From positions 1,984,001-2,048,000 of the forward strand of contig NZ_CP070351.1 of assembly GCF_016919385.1 (NCBI RefSeq): DNA of 64,000 nt, in the 5' to 3' direction. This stretch comes from Gordonia sp. PDNC005 (lineage in GTDB: Bacteria; Actinomycetota; Actinomycetes; Mycobacteriales; Mycobacteriaceae). A program made the position numbers and the translations under genes. Positions 43,927-52,991 of this stretch are shown here, one piece after another (positions within the stretch are counted from its first letter, which is position 1; every line of letters starts with the position of its first letter). The notes under the pieces are model-generated. The model was not told the DNA's origin. It searched no databases and saw only the letters and a program-made list of their open reading frames with translations.

Positions 43927-44874
43927 TCAGCCGCCGGTGATCGGCGCGACGGGCACGCAGGGCACCGGCCGAGGATGCGCCGGATCGAGTGCGTTCAGAA
44001 CCATGGCGGCACTGCGTCGGTTCGCTGTGATCGACATGTGATCCGACCGGTCCTGGGCACACCCGTCCTGGACGACGATGTTCGTAACGTGTGTGCCGGC
44101 AGGTCCGGGAAGGAGCCCGGCGGTGTACGGCGTCACCATCTCGTCGTCGCGCGTCACGATGTTCGTGTAGCGGACCGCCGTCGAGTAGGGCGTCGGGAGC
44201 CGTACGGCACGGTTGAAGTTCAGGCCCGCCTGCGGCAGCGTGCACTCCGGGCATGCCGGTCTGATCGGCTCAGGAACACCCAGTCGCGCGCGGAAGGCCG
44301 CGATCATCTCTCCTCGGGCGTCGTCCTCGTCAGGCCCCTGTCGCCAGTAGGGCGCGAGCGAAACGTAGTGGGCCACCCGGCCCCGGCCACCGAGGTACTT
44401 CATCCAGTACACGCCCATCTCGGTGCCGAGCGAGTGTCCGACGATGTCGAGCTGCGCCACGCCCGTCCTGCTCAGGACGTCGTCGGCGAACAGTTTCACG
44501 TCCCATGCGCTGTCCGGCTTGGGGCCGAGACCGCCGAGCGCCGACGCAGGCCATACACTCGACAGCTTCCCGTAGGTCGGCGCGAACACGCAGTACCCGT
44601 CACGAACGAGGACTGCGGCGAGGCTCGCCCAGTTCGTCTGACGGCCTCCCCCACTTCCGTGCAGCAACATCACCGGGCGCGGGTGGCGCGAGCTCGGACG
44701 ACACGAGAAGTCGTTTGTGCCCGGCAATGACCCGCCAGGGTTGGCGAGCTCAGCTCGGATCCCGTCGAGGAAGCTGTAGGTGATCCGATCCGCCCCGGCC
44801 GGGGCGGCGGCGACCCCGACTGCGAGCGCCGCCACGACACTTGCCACAAGCAGTTTAGAGACCGTCCGGATCAT
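43927..44874 (-). CDS. Secreted alpha/beta-hydrolase lipase (class 2 type)
   Basis: 315 residues. A Sec signal peptide (about 1-28: SKLLVASVVAALAVGVAAAP ending AGA). The mature part starts near DRITYSFLDGIRAEL. Oxyanion/His-Gly region VMLLHGSGGG and nucleophile elbow DIVGHSLGTEMG are clear; the catalytic His is probably in QDRSDHMSI near the end. Several Cys (CRPSS, YCVF, CPECT, DGCAQD, PCVP) suggest disulfides in the exported protein. It belongs to the actinobacterial secreted triacylglycerol lipase/esterase group. The substrate is inferred. Confidence 0.88.
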   Translation of the reverse strand: MIRTVSKLLVASVVAALAVGVAAAPAGADRITYSFLDGIRAELANPGGSLPGTNDFSCRPSSRHPRPVMLLHGSGGGRQTNWASLAAVLVRDGYCVFAPTYGKLSSVWPASALGGLGPKPDSAWDVKLFADDVLSRTGVAQLDIVGHSLGTEMGVYWMKYLGGRGRVAHYVSLAPYWRQGPDEDDARGEMIAAFRARLGVPEPIRPACPECTLPQAGLNFNRAVRLPTPYSTAVRYTNIVTRDDEMVTPYTAGLLPGPAGTHVTNIVVQDGCAQDRSDHMSITANRRSAAMVLNALDPAHPRPVPCVPVAPITGG

Positions 44875-44915
44875 GCAGCCACACTAAACCTGATCCTCAC
44901 CATCGTGAGGTCCGA

Positions 44916-47789
44916 TCAGCTGACCTCTTCGACCGCGGGAAGAAGCTCGCCGATGAAGCCTCCCGTATGCGACGCCGCGACCGAGGCCACGTCCTCCGGT
45001 GTGCCCTGCGCGACGACGGTGCCACCGCCGCTGCCGCCCTCGGGGCCCATGTCGACGATCCAGTCGGCGGTCTTGATCACGTCGAGGTTGTGCTCGATGA
45101 CGATGACCGTGTTGCCCTTGTCGACGAGTCCGTTGATCACGAGGAGGAGCTTGCGGATGTCCTCGAAGTGCAGTCCAGTGGTCGGTTCGTCGAGAATGTA
45201 GATCGTCCGTCCCGTCGAGCGTTTCTGCAGTTCGGCGGCCAACTTCACACGCTGCGCCTCGCCGCCGGACAGCGTCGGTGCGGGCTGACCGAGCCGGACG
45301 TAACCGAGGCCGACGTCGACGAGCGTCTTCAGGTAGCGGTGGATCGAGGTGACCGGCTCGAAGAAGTCGGCGGCCTCGTCGATCGGCATGTCGAGGACCT
45401 CGGCGATCGTCTTTCCCTTGTAGTGCACCTCGAGCGTCTCGCGGTTGTAGCGCGCGCCATGACAGACCTCGCACGGCACGTAGACGTCGGGCAGAAAGTT
45501 CATCTCGATCTTGATCGTGCCCTCGCCCATGCACGCCTCGCAGCGTCCACCCTTGACGTTGAAGGAGAAGCGCCCCGGCTGGTAGCCGCGGACCTTCGCC
45601 TCGGTGGTGGCGGCGAACAGTGTGCGGACCTTGTCGAATACGCCGGTGTACGTGGCCGGGTTCGAGCGCGGGGTGCGCCCGATCGGCGACTGGTCGACCT
45701 GGACGAGCTTGTCGAGCTGCTCGATTCCCTTGATTCGAGTGTGATGTCCCGGAACCTGGCGTGCGCCGTTCAGCTTGTTTGCGAGAACGGTCGCGAGGAT
45801 GTCGTTCACGAGTGTCGACTTGCCCGAACCGGAAACGCCGGTGACCGCGGTCAGGACTCCGAGGGGGAACGACACGTCGATGCCGTCGAGATTGTTCTCG
45901 CGGGCGCCCACGACGGTCAACTGCCGCTTCTTGTCGACGGGGCGTCGGATCGCCGGAACCTCGAGCGCTTCGCGGCCCGACAGGTAAGCGCCGGTCAACG
46001 ACTCCTGGTTGTCGAGAAGCCCCTGGTAGTCACCGCTGTGCACCACGCGGCCGCCGTGCTCGCCTGCGCGCGGACCGATGTCGACGATCCAGTCGGCGGC
46101 CCGAATCGTGTCCTCGTCGTGTTCGACGACGATCAGGGTGTTTCCGAGGTCGCGGAGCCGGACGAGGGTGTCGATGAGCCTGCGGTTGTCTCGCTGGTGG
46201 AGTCCGATCGACGGCTCGTCGAGCACGTAGAGCACGCCGGCCAGACCTGCGCCGATCTGTGTCGCGAGGCGGATGCGCTGAGCCTCGCCGCCTGACAACG
46301 AGCCCGCGGCCCGCGATAGCGACAGGTATTCGAGTCCGACGTCGAGCAGGAAGCGGATGCGGGCCTGGACTTCCTTGAGGACGCGGCCGGCGATCGCGGC
46401 CTCGCGTTCGCCGAGTGCGAGTCCGTCGAGGTAGTCGGCGCATTCGGCGACCGACAGCGCCGTCACGTCGGCGATCGACTTCGGTCCGTGGACCGGGTGA
46501 TCGAGCGTGACGGCGAGAATCTCGGGACGGAGTCGGGTGCCCGCGCACGCACTGCACGGCACGTCACGCATGTATCCCTCGTACCGGTCCTTCATCTGCT
46601 CGGACTCGGTCGTGTCGGCTCGGCGTGACAGGAATGCCATGACGCCTTCGAACTCGGTGTAATACGAGCGTGTGCGGCCGTACCGGTTCTTGAACTTGAC
46701 GTGCACCTGGTGGTCCGAGCCGGTGAGCAACGCCTTGCGCGCGTTGCGCGGCAGTTTGTTCCAGGGAGTGTCGACGTCGAACCCCATCTGATCGCCCAGG
46801 CCTTCGACGAGGCGAAGGAAGTAGCTCGCGTTGTGCCCGCTCGACCAGGGCGCGATCGCCCCGTCTCGGAGGGTGGTGTCCGGGTCGGGAACGACGAGGC
46901 TCTCGTCGACCTCCTTCTGAACACCGAGGCCGTCGCACTCGGGGCAGGCGCCGAACGGCGAGTTGAACGAGAACGCCCTGGGCTCGAGATCGTCGATCGC
47001 GATGGGGTGGAAGTTGGGACACGCCATCTTCTCGGAGAAGCGACGCTCACGGTTGGCGTCGTTCTCATCGAGGTCGACGAAGTCGAGGACGACGATCCCG
47101 TCGGCCACACGCAGAGCGGTCTCGATGGAGTCGGTGAGTCGCTGTTTCGCCGACGGCTTCACGACGAGTCGGTCGACGACCACGTCGACGTCGTGCTTCT
47201 CCTGCTTCTTGAGCTTCGGCGGATCGGCGAGCTGATGGACGACGCCGTCGATGCGTGCCCGGGCGAATCCCTGCGTCTGCAGATCCGTGAAGAGATCGAC
47301 GAACTCGCCCTTGCGCGTGCGGACGACGGGCGCCAACACCTGGAAGCGTGTGCCCTCATCCATCGCGAGGATCTGATCGACGATCTGCTGCGGCGTCTGA
47401 CGAGCGATCTTCTCACCACACACCGGGCAGTGGGCGGTGCCGGCTCGCGCGTACAGCAAGCGCAGGTAGTCGTAGACCTCGGTGATGGTGCCGACCGTCG
47501 ACCGCGGATTCCGGTTGGTCGATTTCTGGTCGATCGACACCGCAGGCGAGAGGCCTTCGATGAAGTCGACGTCCGGCTTGTCCATCTGACCGAGGAACTG
47601 ACGCGCGTACGCCGACAGCGACTCGACGTACCGTCGTTGGCCTTCCGCGAAGATCGTGTCGAACGCCAACGACGACTTGCCCGACCCCGACAGCCCGGTG
47701 AAGACGATCAGCGAGTCGCGCGGCAGATCAACGTCGATCCCCCGCAGATTGTGTTCGCGCGCGCCACGAACGATGAGCCGATCAACCAC
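44916..47789 (-). CDS. uvrA: Excinuclease ABC subunit A
   Basis: 957 residues. Damage sensor of nucleotide excision repair. Two ABC modules: first Walker [21 protein letters not shown], second [15 protein letters not shown]; signatures [12 protein letters not shown] and [12 protein letters not shown]. Zinc-finger pairs CPVC, CPEC...CSAC and CEAC...CEVC are in place. It overlaps nothing; a 117-base spacer separates it from the divergent hydrolase gene. No LexA box of the mycobacterial type was found in that spacer. Confidence 0.97.
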   Translation of the reverse strand: MVDRLIVRGAREHNLRGIDVDLPRDSLIVFTGLSGSGKSSLAFDTIFAEGQRRYVESLSAYARQFLGQMDKPDVDFIEGLSPAVSIDQKSTNRNPRSTVGTITEVYDYLRLLYARAGTAHCPVCGEKIARQTPQQIVDQILAMDEGTRFQVLAPVVRTRKGEFVDLFTDLQTQGFARARIDGVVHQLADPPKLKKQEKHDVDVVVDRLVVKPSAKQRLTDSIETALRVADGIVVLDFVDLDENDANRERRFSEKMACPNFHPIAIDDLEPRAFSFNSPFGACPECDGLGVQKEVDESLVVPDPDTTLRDGAIAPWSSGHNASYFLRLVEGLGDQMGFDVDTPWNKLPRNARKALLTGSDHQVHVKFKNRYGRTRSYYTEFEGVMAFLSRRADTTESEQMKDRYEGYMRDVPCSACAGTRLRPEILAVTLDHPVHGPKSIADVTALSVAECADYLDGLALGEREAAIAGRVLKEVQARIRFLLDVGLEYLSLSRAAGSLSGGEAQRIRLATQIGAGLAGVLYVLDEPSIGLHQRDNRRLIDTLVRLRDLGNTLIVVEHDEDTIRAADWIVDIGPRAGEHGGRVVHSGDYQGLLDNQESLTGAYLSGREALEVPAIRRPVDKKRQLTVVGARENNLDGIDVSFPLGVLTAVTGVSGSGKSTLVNDILATVLANKLNGARQVPGHHTRIKGIEQLDKLVQVDQSPIGRTPRSNPATYTGVFDKVRTLFAATTEAKVRGYQPGRFSFNVKGGRCEACMGEGTIKIEMNFLPDVYVPCEVCHGARYNRETLEVHYKGKTIAEVLDMPIDEAADFFEPVTSIHRYLKTLVDVGLGYVRLGQPAPTLSGGEAQRVKLAAELQKRSTGRTIYILDEPTTGLHFEDIRKLLLVINGLVDKGNTVIVIEHNLDVIKTADWIVDMGPEGGSGGGTVVAQGTPEDVASVAASHTGGFIGELLPAVEEVS

Positions 47790-47906
47790 TAGTTTTCCTC
47801 ACATCGCACGACTATCTTCCCCGGTCGACCACAGTACGCGGCCCCTCTGACAATTCTGGTCGAGCTCGCAGCGGACTGTGTCTGAGGTGACAGCTACGGT
47901 GGAGCC

Positions 47907-48599
47907 ATGACGCAGCAGATCAAAGTCTCCGACGACTACACCGGCGCCGTCTCGTCTGACGGCGAGCAGCAGAATCTCGCACAACGCCGGACACTCGACA
48001 ACGCGACGATCGTCAAGGTGTCGGTCGGTCCGATGGACAACAACTCCTACCTCGTCACCGACGCAGCCACCGGTGATGCTCTGCTCATCGACGCCGCCAA
48101 CGACGCGGGCGTGCTGCTGGCGCTCGCCGACCAGGAGGCGGGCACCGTGCGTCAGATCGTCACCACTCACGGGCACTTCGACCACTGGCAGGCCCTCGTC
48201 GAGGTACGCGACGGGCTCGACGTCCCGCACGCGATCGGCGAGGACGACGCTGACGATCTGCCCATCACCCCGGATCGTCGCCTCTCCGACGGAGACACGA
48301 TTCGAGTCGGCGAGCTGACTGTCCAGGTCATCGGCATCCGCGGTCACACACCCGGTTCCGTCGTGCTGGTGCTCACCGAGAAGTCGGGTCGTGTGCACCT
48401 TTTCACCGGCGACTCCCTGTTTCCCGGCGGTGTCGGGAAGACCTGGCAGCCGGGCGACTTCGAGATCCTCCTCGGCGACGTCGAGGACAAGCTCTTCGGC
48501 CGATTCGACGATGCCGACGTCTACCCGGGTCACGGCAAGGACACCACTCTCACCACGGAGCGCCCCTCTCTCGGCGACTGGCGTGAAAGAGGCTGGTGA
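47907..48599 (+). CDS. Metallo-beta-lactamase-fold hydrolase (glyoxalase II-like)
   Basis: 230 residues. The zinc motif is TTHGHFDHWQ, with further ligands in IRGHTPGSVV, FTGDSLFP and VYPGHGKDTT. VSVGPMDNNSYLVTDAATG at the start is typical of the hydroxyacylglutathione-hydrolase-like group. The ATG has GGTGGAG just upstream. It lies divergent from uvrA, as Rv1637c does in M. tuberculosis. The physiological thioester is not known; in this lineage mycothiol adducts are a reasonable guess. Confidence 0.88.
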   Translation: MTQQIKVSDDYTGAVSSDGEQQNLAQRRTLDNATIVKVSVGPMDNNSYLVTDAATGDALLIDAANDAGVLLALADQEAGTVRQIVTTHGHFDHWQALVEVRDGLDVPHAIGEDDADDLPITPDRRLSDGDTIRVGELTVQVIGIRGHTPGSVVLVLTEKSGRVHLFTGDSLFPGGVGKTWQPGDFEILLGDVEDKLFGRFDDADVYPGHGKDTTLTTERPSLGDWRERGW

Positions 48600-48609
48600 C
48601 CGGACGGCA

Positions 48610-49026
48610 TCACTCCCCCGCGTAGCTGCTGAACGTCCAGACGTGTCCTTCCGGGTCGGCACATGTGTACTCGAGGACGCCTGCGAGTGACTTGTGGACC
48701 GGATTGAGGATGCGCGCGGACGACGTCTCAGCGTGAGCCTGGTGCTGCGCCAGCTCGCCTTCCGGCACTCGAATACACAACGCCTGGGTAGTGCCCCGGA
48801 GTACCTCCGGGCTGTGCATCCCGTATCGGTCGGCTTCGTGGTCGCGGCTCAGAAAGACAAGGTTCGTGCCGACCAGTAGCTGCGCGTGTTCCACGTCTCC
48901 GTCATCTGCGTCGACGATGAAGTGCACGTCGAATCCGAAAGCCGACGACAGGAACTCAATCGCGGAACGCGGGCTCGCGTACCGCAGGTTCGGAAACACC
49001 AGCTGACCACTCATAGCGTCGCCCAT
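48610..49026 (-). CDS. VOC-family (glyoxalase/bleomycin-resistance fold) protein
   Basis: 138 residues from MGDAMSGQLVFPNLRY. A VOC (glyoxalase) domain: ASPRSAIEFLSSAFGFDVHF, then EYTCADPEGHVWTFSSY with the DPEGHVW end typical of PhnB-like members. Metal ligands look incomplete, so an enzymatic role is uncertain. TACCAT lies 7 bases before the ATG at 49026 with no Shine-Dalgarno, so the mRNA is probably leaderless. MSGQ at 49014 is the alternative start. It converges on the hydrolase gene with a 10-base gap. Confidence 0.8.
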   Translation of the reverse strand: MGDAMSGQLVFPNLRYASPRSAIEFLSSAFGFDVHFIVDADDGDVEHAQLLVGTNLVFLSRDHEADRYGMHSPEVLRGTTQALCIRVPEGELAQHQAHAETSSARILNPVHKSLAGVLEYTCADPEGHVWTFSSYAGE

Positions 49027-49204
49027 GAACAAGATGGTAGCCCGTTCAGACGACCACTGGTGGGCCTCGACGCACGTTTGCGACCGAGACGAATTGGGTA
49101 CCTTCGAGAGAGACGGCGTGCTAGACCCGCGGCCGACCACTCGTTCGACGTCGATGCCGACTCGCGCCGTTCCACACCGCTCGACGAGACGAAAGGCATA
49201 CGCC

Positions 49205-49948
49205 ATGATCCTTCGACGAATCGCACGTCCGCTGCTCGGAACGGCCTTCATCGCGTCCGGAATCGACGCAGTCACAGCGCCTGCCGGTCCAGCACGAACG
49301 GCCGAACCGCTCCTGGAGAACGTCCCTGCCGACACCGAGACCGTCATTCGCGTGGCAGGCGCCGTGCAGGTCGGCGCCGGTCTCGCACTGGCCTTCGGCA
49401 AGGCGCCGCGGATCGCGTCCACCGTGCTCGCCGGAACCCTCGTTCCGACCACCGTGTTCGCCAGCGACTTCTGGAACGAGAACGACCCGGCGGTCCGGAG
49501 CGCGAAACAGTCGGCGTTCGTGAAGAACCTCGGCCTCCTCGGCGGCGTTCTGATCGCGTCCGCGGACACCGAGGGGCGTCCTTCGCTGGGCTGGCGGGGC
49601 CGACGCCGGTTGGTCGACGCTAGAGAGTCGATCGTCGAGGCACTGCCCGGGGAGTCGGGGCAGGACACGTTGACGGCATCGGTGAACAAGGCGGAGCAAT
49701 GGGCGCATCAAGCCGCCGACCGCGTGCCGACCGACAGAATCGCGGCGAACGCGTCGACACTTGCCGCCTCGGCCAGGTCACGCGCCGAGGATCTGGCGCA
49801 CACCGTCGCAGATCGAGCTCCCGACGTGATCGACGCGACCCGTCAGCGTGCAGAACAATGGGCCGACGAAGTGGCGCACCGTGCCCCCGAGGCCGCGGAC
49901 ACCGTCGCCGACACCACGCGCCGATGGCGGCGCGCCCTCGCACGCTGA
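49205..49948 (+). CDS. DoxX-family membrane protein with a helical repeat tail
   Basis: 247 residues from MILRRIARPLLGTAF, with AAAGGC before the ATG. Residues 1-135 are DoxX-like: about four hydrophobic segments with GTAFIASGIDAV and RVAGAVQVGAGLALAFG. From about 160 the chain becomes a polar helix with a roughly 22-residue repeat, RAEDLAHTVADRAPDV, then RAEQWADEVAHRAPEA, plus a more diverged first copy starting KAEQWAHQAADRVP. The repeats are amphipathic, like apolipoprotein helices, and end in a basic RRWRRALAR. They may lie along the membrane or bind lipid. The longer frame to 49025 lacks similarity. Confidence 0.82.
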   Translation: MILRRIARPLLGTAFIASGIDAVTAPAGPARTAEPLLENVPADTETVIRVAGAVQVGAGLALAFGKAPRIASTVLAGTLVPTTVFASDFWNENDPAVRSAKQSAFVKNLGLLGGVLIASADTEGRPSLGWRGRRRLVDARESIVEALPGESGQDTLTASVNKAEQWAHQAADRVPTDRIAANASTLAASARSRAEDLAHTVADRAPDVIDATRQRAEQWADEVAHRAPEAADTVADTTRRWRRALAR

Positions 49949-50000
49949 CTGCGTGAGCCGACGTCGCCGCGGTGACGGGCACCACGTTGTGGGCCCGCCA

Positions 50001-50024
50001 CCGGCGGCGATCCGCCGGTAATAT
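50001..50024 (+). promoter_or_regulatory. Promoter and inverted repeat of the HelD-like gene
   Basis: TAATAT at 50019-50024 is a near-perfect -10, 9 bases before the GTG, so the leader is at most a few bases. Abutting it is a perfect inverted repeat CCGGCGG-CGAT-CCGCCGG (50001-50018) in the -35/-10 spacer, a position where a repressor or activator could act. It does not match the rifamycin-associated element. Confidence 0.5.
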
Positions 50025-50033
50025 GGAACGACT

Positions 50034-52322
50034 GTGACAGCCGAAACGCCCGATCCCCGCCTGCCAGACGAGCAGATTCATCTCGACGCGGTCTACGCGC
50101 GCCTCGACCGTATGCGCGCGACCACACGCCGCCGCCTGAACGAGACGCTGCGCGAATCCGCGGGGACGCCGCAAGCACTGTCGGAACGCGAATCGTACGA
50201 GCGCATGTACACCGATGAGCTCACCAAGATCGACGCTGCCGAACACAATTTGTACTTCGGGCGTCTCGACATGATCGACGACGACGAGGTCCGGCGCATC
50301 GGCCGTATCGGCATCCTCGACGACGACGACCGCGACACGACTCTGCTGCTCGACTGGCGAGCGCCCCTGTCGCGGCCGTTCTATCTCGCAACTCCGGCGA
50401 CTCCTGAAGACGTGGAACGTCGCCGCCATATCAGGACGCGATCTCGTGCGGTCCGGAGCGTCTCCGACGAGAACCTCGTCTCCGGCGAGATAGTCGACTC
50501 CGATTCGTCACATGACGTGTCCGGTGCGAACGTCGTCAACGAGTCGGCACTGGTCGACGCCCTGAACGCCGCACGCACCGGCGAGATGACCGACATCGTC
50601 GAGACGATTCAGCGCGAGCAGGACGAGATCATCCGCTCGACGCATCGCGGCGTTGTTGTGGTGCAAGGCGGTCCAGGTACCGGTAAGACCGCCGTCGCCC
50701 TGCACAGGGCGGCGTATCTCCTGTATACCCACCGCGACCTGCTGTCCCGGAGCGGTGTCCTGATCCTCGGGCCAAACGAGGACTTCCTGCAGTACATCGG
50801 CCAGGTGCTTCCGTCACTCGGCGAGACGGGTGTCCTCCTGTCCACTGTCGCCGACTTGTTCCCCGACGTCCGCGCGCGTGGTCGTGACACGCGCGAGGCC
50901 GTCGCACTCAAGGGCGACCAGCGGATGCTGAACGTGCTCCGTGCTGCGGTACGGGCCCGCGAATCACTGCCCGCGGCCGGACTCACCACCCGCTTCGACG
51001 GGTACGACTTGCCGATCGACCCTGAGATCGTGAAGGACGCACGCGCTGACGCCCGGTCCACTCGGCGTGCACACAACCTCGCCCAACGGACCTTTCTGCG
51101 TACGGCGCTCGACCGACTCGCCGGCGTTCACGCGCGTCGAATCGGTTCAAGTCAGCTCGACGGTTCTCAGCTGTTGACCGCGGGTGACCTCGACGACATC
51201 CGTGTCGAGCTCGAAGCGGATCCGGATGTGACGGCGACTCTCCTCGAGTTCTGGCCGACGCTGACGCCGCAGGGTGTGCTCCGCGACCTGTACGACGATC
51301 CGTCATTCCTCCGGAAGTCGACTCGGGGCTGGACGGATGCCGAACGTGAGGCGCTGTACCGACAGGCCCGTCCCCTCCGCGAGGACGCGGACCTGTCAGC
51401 CGCGGACGTCCCGCTGCTCGACGAGCTCGCCGAGCTCATCGGATACCGGACGGACGAAGCCGACCGGGTGAACCGGGCACGGTGGCGCCAGCAGCTCTCC
51501 GAGGCTCAGGACGCATTGGACATCCTCACCGGGTCGGCTCCACAAGATCTCGAGGACGACCTCGATCCGGAGATCTTGATGGCGTACGACCTGATCGATG
51601 CGGAGCAGCTCGCCGAACGTCAGGTGCACACGGCTCGACGGACGACGGCCGAACGGGCCTACGAGGACCGGACGTGGACGTTCGGTCACGTGATCGTCGA
51701 CGAAGCGCAGGAACTGTCGCCGATGGCGTGGCGAATGGTGATGCGACGGATCCCGAACCGCTGGATGACGGTGATCGGCGACACCGCGCAGACCGGCGAC
51801 GCGGCAGGCGCCACGTCGTGGTCGGACGTGTTCACCCCGTACGTCGCCGACCGGTGGCGACTGCACGAACTGACCGTCAACTACCGCACGCCGTCGGAGA
51901 TCACTCACTACGCGAACCGGGTTCTCGACTGGATCAACCCCGACCAGTCACCGCCGACGTCGTTGCGTTCCAACGGGATCGAACCTGTGGCGATCGCGAC
52001 CGCCGACGTCGCATCCACCGTGTCCGAGCTCGTCTTGTCGTCGGACTGGACCGGACTCACCACGGTGATCACCTCCGACGGGACGGCCGACACGCTGCGC
52101 GCGGCGCTCGCCGACACGAGCACCGCGGTGACCGTGCACCCGATCACCGCGGCCAAGGGGCTCGAGTTCGACACCGTGATCCTCGTTGATCCCGCGGATC
52201 TGATCAGCGAGTCTCCCCGTGGCTACAACGATCTCTACGTCGCCCTCACACGTGCGACCCAGCGTCTCGTCGTGGTGCACTCACGCCCGCTTCCGCCCGA
52301 CCTCGCCGACATGCCGCGCTGA
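50034..52322 (+). CDS. helD: HelD/HelR-type RNA polymerase-associated helicase
   Basis: 762 residues, GTG start. The N-terminal coiled coil (about 10-75: IHLDAVYARLDRMRATTRRR to ESYERMYTDELTKIDAAEHN) is the arm that enters the RNAP secondary channel in HelD. Walker A VQGGPGTGKTAVALHRAAYL lies near 210; superfamily 1 motifs continue with VIVDEAQELSPMAW (about 553), GDTAQTGD, and the C-terminal AAKGLEFDTVILVD and NDLYVALTRATQRL. HelD proteins remove RNA polymerase from stalled complexes, and the HelR branch also displaces rifampicin. It ends at a strong terminator. Confidence 0.88.
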   Translation: MTAETPDPRLPDEQIHLDAVYARLDRMRATTRRRLNETLRESAGTPQALSERESYERMYTDELTKIDAAEHNLYFGRLDMIDDDEVRRIGRIGILDDDDRDTTLLLDWRAPLSRPFYLATPATPEDVERRRHIRTRSRAVRSVSDENLVSGEIVDSDSSHDVSGANVVNESALVDALNAARTGEMTDIVETIQREQDEIIRSTHRGVVVVQGGPGTGKTAVALHRAAYLLYTHRDLLSRSGVLILGPNEDFLQYIGQVLPSLGETGVLLSTVADLFPDVRARGRDTREAVALKGDQRMLNVLRAAVRARESLPAAGLTTRFDGYDLPIDPEIVKDARADARSTRRAHNLAQRTFLRTALDRLAGVHARRIGSSQLDGSQLLTAGDLDDIRVELEADPDVTATLLEFWPTLTPQGVLRDLYDDPSFLRKSTRGWTDAEREALYRQARPLREDADLSAADVPLLDELAELIGYRTDEADRVNRARWRQQLSEAQDALDILTGSAPQDLEDDLDPEILMAYDLIDAEQLAERQVHTARRTTAERAYEDRTWTFGHVIVDEAQELSPMAWRMVMRRIPNRWMTVIGDTAQTGDAAGATSWSDVFTPYVADRWRLHELTVNYRTPSEITHYANRVLDWINPDQSPPTSLRSNGIEPVAIATADVASTVSELVLSSDWTGLTTVITSDGTADTLRAALADTSTAVTVHPITAAKGLEFDTVILVDPADLISESPRGYNDLYVALTRATQRLVVVHSRPLPPDLADMPR

Positions 52323-52332
52323 TCGCGAGAAC

Positions 52333-52371
52333 ACAAAAGGCTCACTTCCATCGAGGAAGTGAGCCTTTTGT
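52333..52371. terminator. Bidirectional terminator between helD and the stress-protein gene
   Basis: A perfect 17-bp inverted repeat (52333-52349 and 52355-52371) with a 5-base loop. The stem ends in AAAA/TTTT, so each strand gives a hairpin followed by U residues. It serves both convergent genes. Confidence 0.9.
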
Positions 52372-52388
52372 CGTGAGCCCGAAACGGA

Positions 52389-52832
52389 CTACGTGGTGTG
52401 AACGATCAGCACGTCGCAGGCTGCCTTGCGGGCGACGTCGGCCGGAACCGAGCCGAGCAGGCGTCCGGCGATCGAGTTGAGGCCCTTGTTGCCGACGACC
52501 AGAAGGTCGGCCTGGACGTCGACGACGAGCTGCAACAGTGCATCGACCGGTGCGCCCTGCACGGCGCGCTGAACGACGGTCGCGGCACCCGCGGCCTTCG
52601 CGCGCTCCTTGGCCGTGCGCAGGATCTCCTCGGTGGGCGAGCTGCCCATCACCTGGTATGCCTCGTCGCGCAGAGTGTCGGACGCAGAGCTAGCGGCCTT
52701 GCCGTCGTTCGGGAAGTAGGCGCAGGCGATGACGACGGTGGCGTCGCCGGCGATCGCGCCCGCACGCTCAACTGCCTTCAGCGAAGATTCCGATCCGTCG
52801 GTGCCGACGACGATCGTCGAGTATCCGCTCAT
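52389..52832 (-). CDS. Universal stress protein
   Basis: 147 residues, one UspA domain. It starts MSGYSTIVVGTDGSESSLKA and keeps the ATP-site pattern G-x2-G-x9-G-S in GNKGLNSIAGRLLGSVPADV. The M. tuberculosis counterpart in this position, Rv1636, binds cAMP and ATP. Small cytosolic dimer by family knowledge. Convergent with helD. Confidence 0.93.
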   Translation of the reverse strand: MSGYSTIVVGTDGSESSLKAVERAGAIAGDATVVIACAYFPNDGKAASSASDTLRDEAYQVMGSSPTEEILRTAKERAKAAGAATVVQRAVQGAPVDALLQLVVDVQADLLVVGNKGLNSIAGRLLGSVPADVARKAACDVLIVHTT

Positions 52833-52991
52833 GTGTGAGTTTCCCTCCAGCTGATGAATCGCAGATTCTCATCTCCATTGTGGAGACGAATTCTTATCCG
52901 TTCATGAACATACCCTGCGCACGGCCCATTGCCAGATGCTTGTGTGCGACTTGTCGCCCAACGAGCATCGCTGATCGGTGTGCAAGATACG

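Noticed and set aside
44967..46295. 442-residue open frame on the plus strand
   Set aside because: Opposite uvrA, no domain; shadow.
47790..47906. LexA/SOS box for uvrA (also looked for at uvrB and recN)
   Set aside because: No TCGAAC-N4-GTTCGA-like palindrome was seen in these upstream regions.
49949..50033. Rifamycin-associated element before helD
   Set aside because: No sequence resembling GGGGCTTGCGGCAAGGCCC; only a GC-rich inverted repeat is present.
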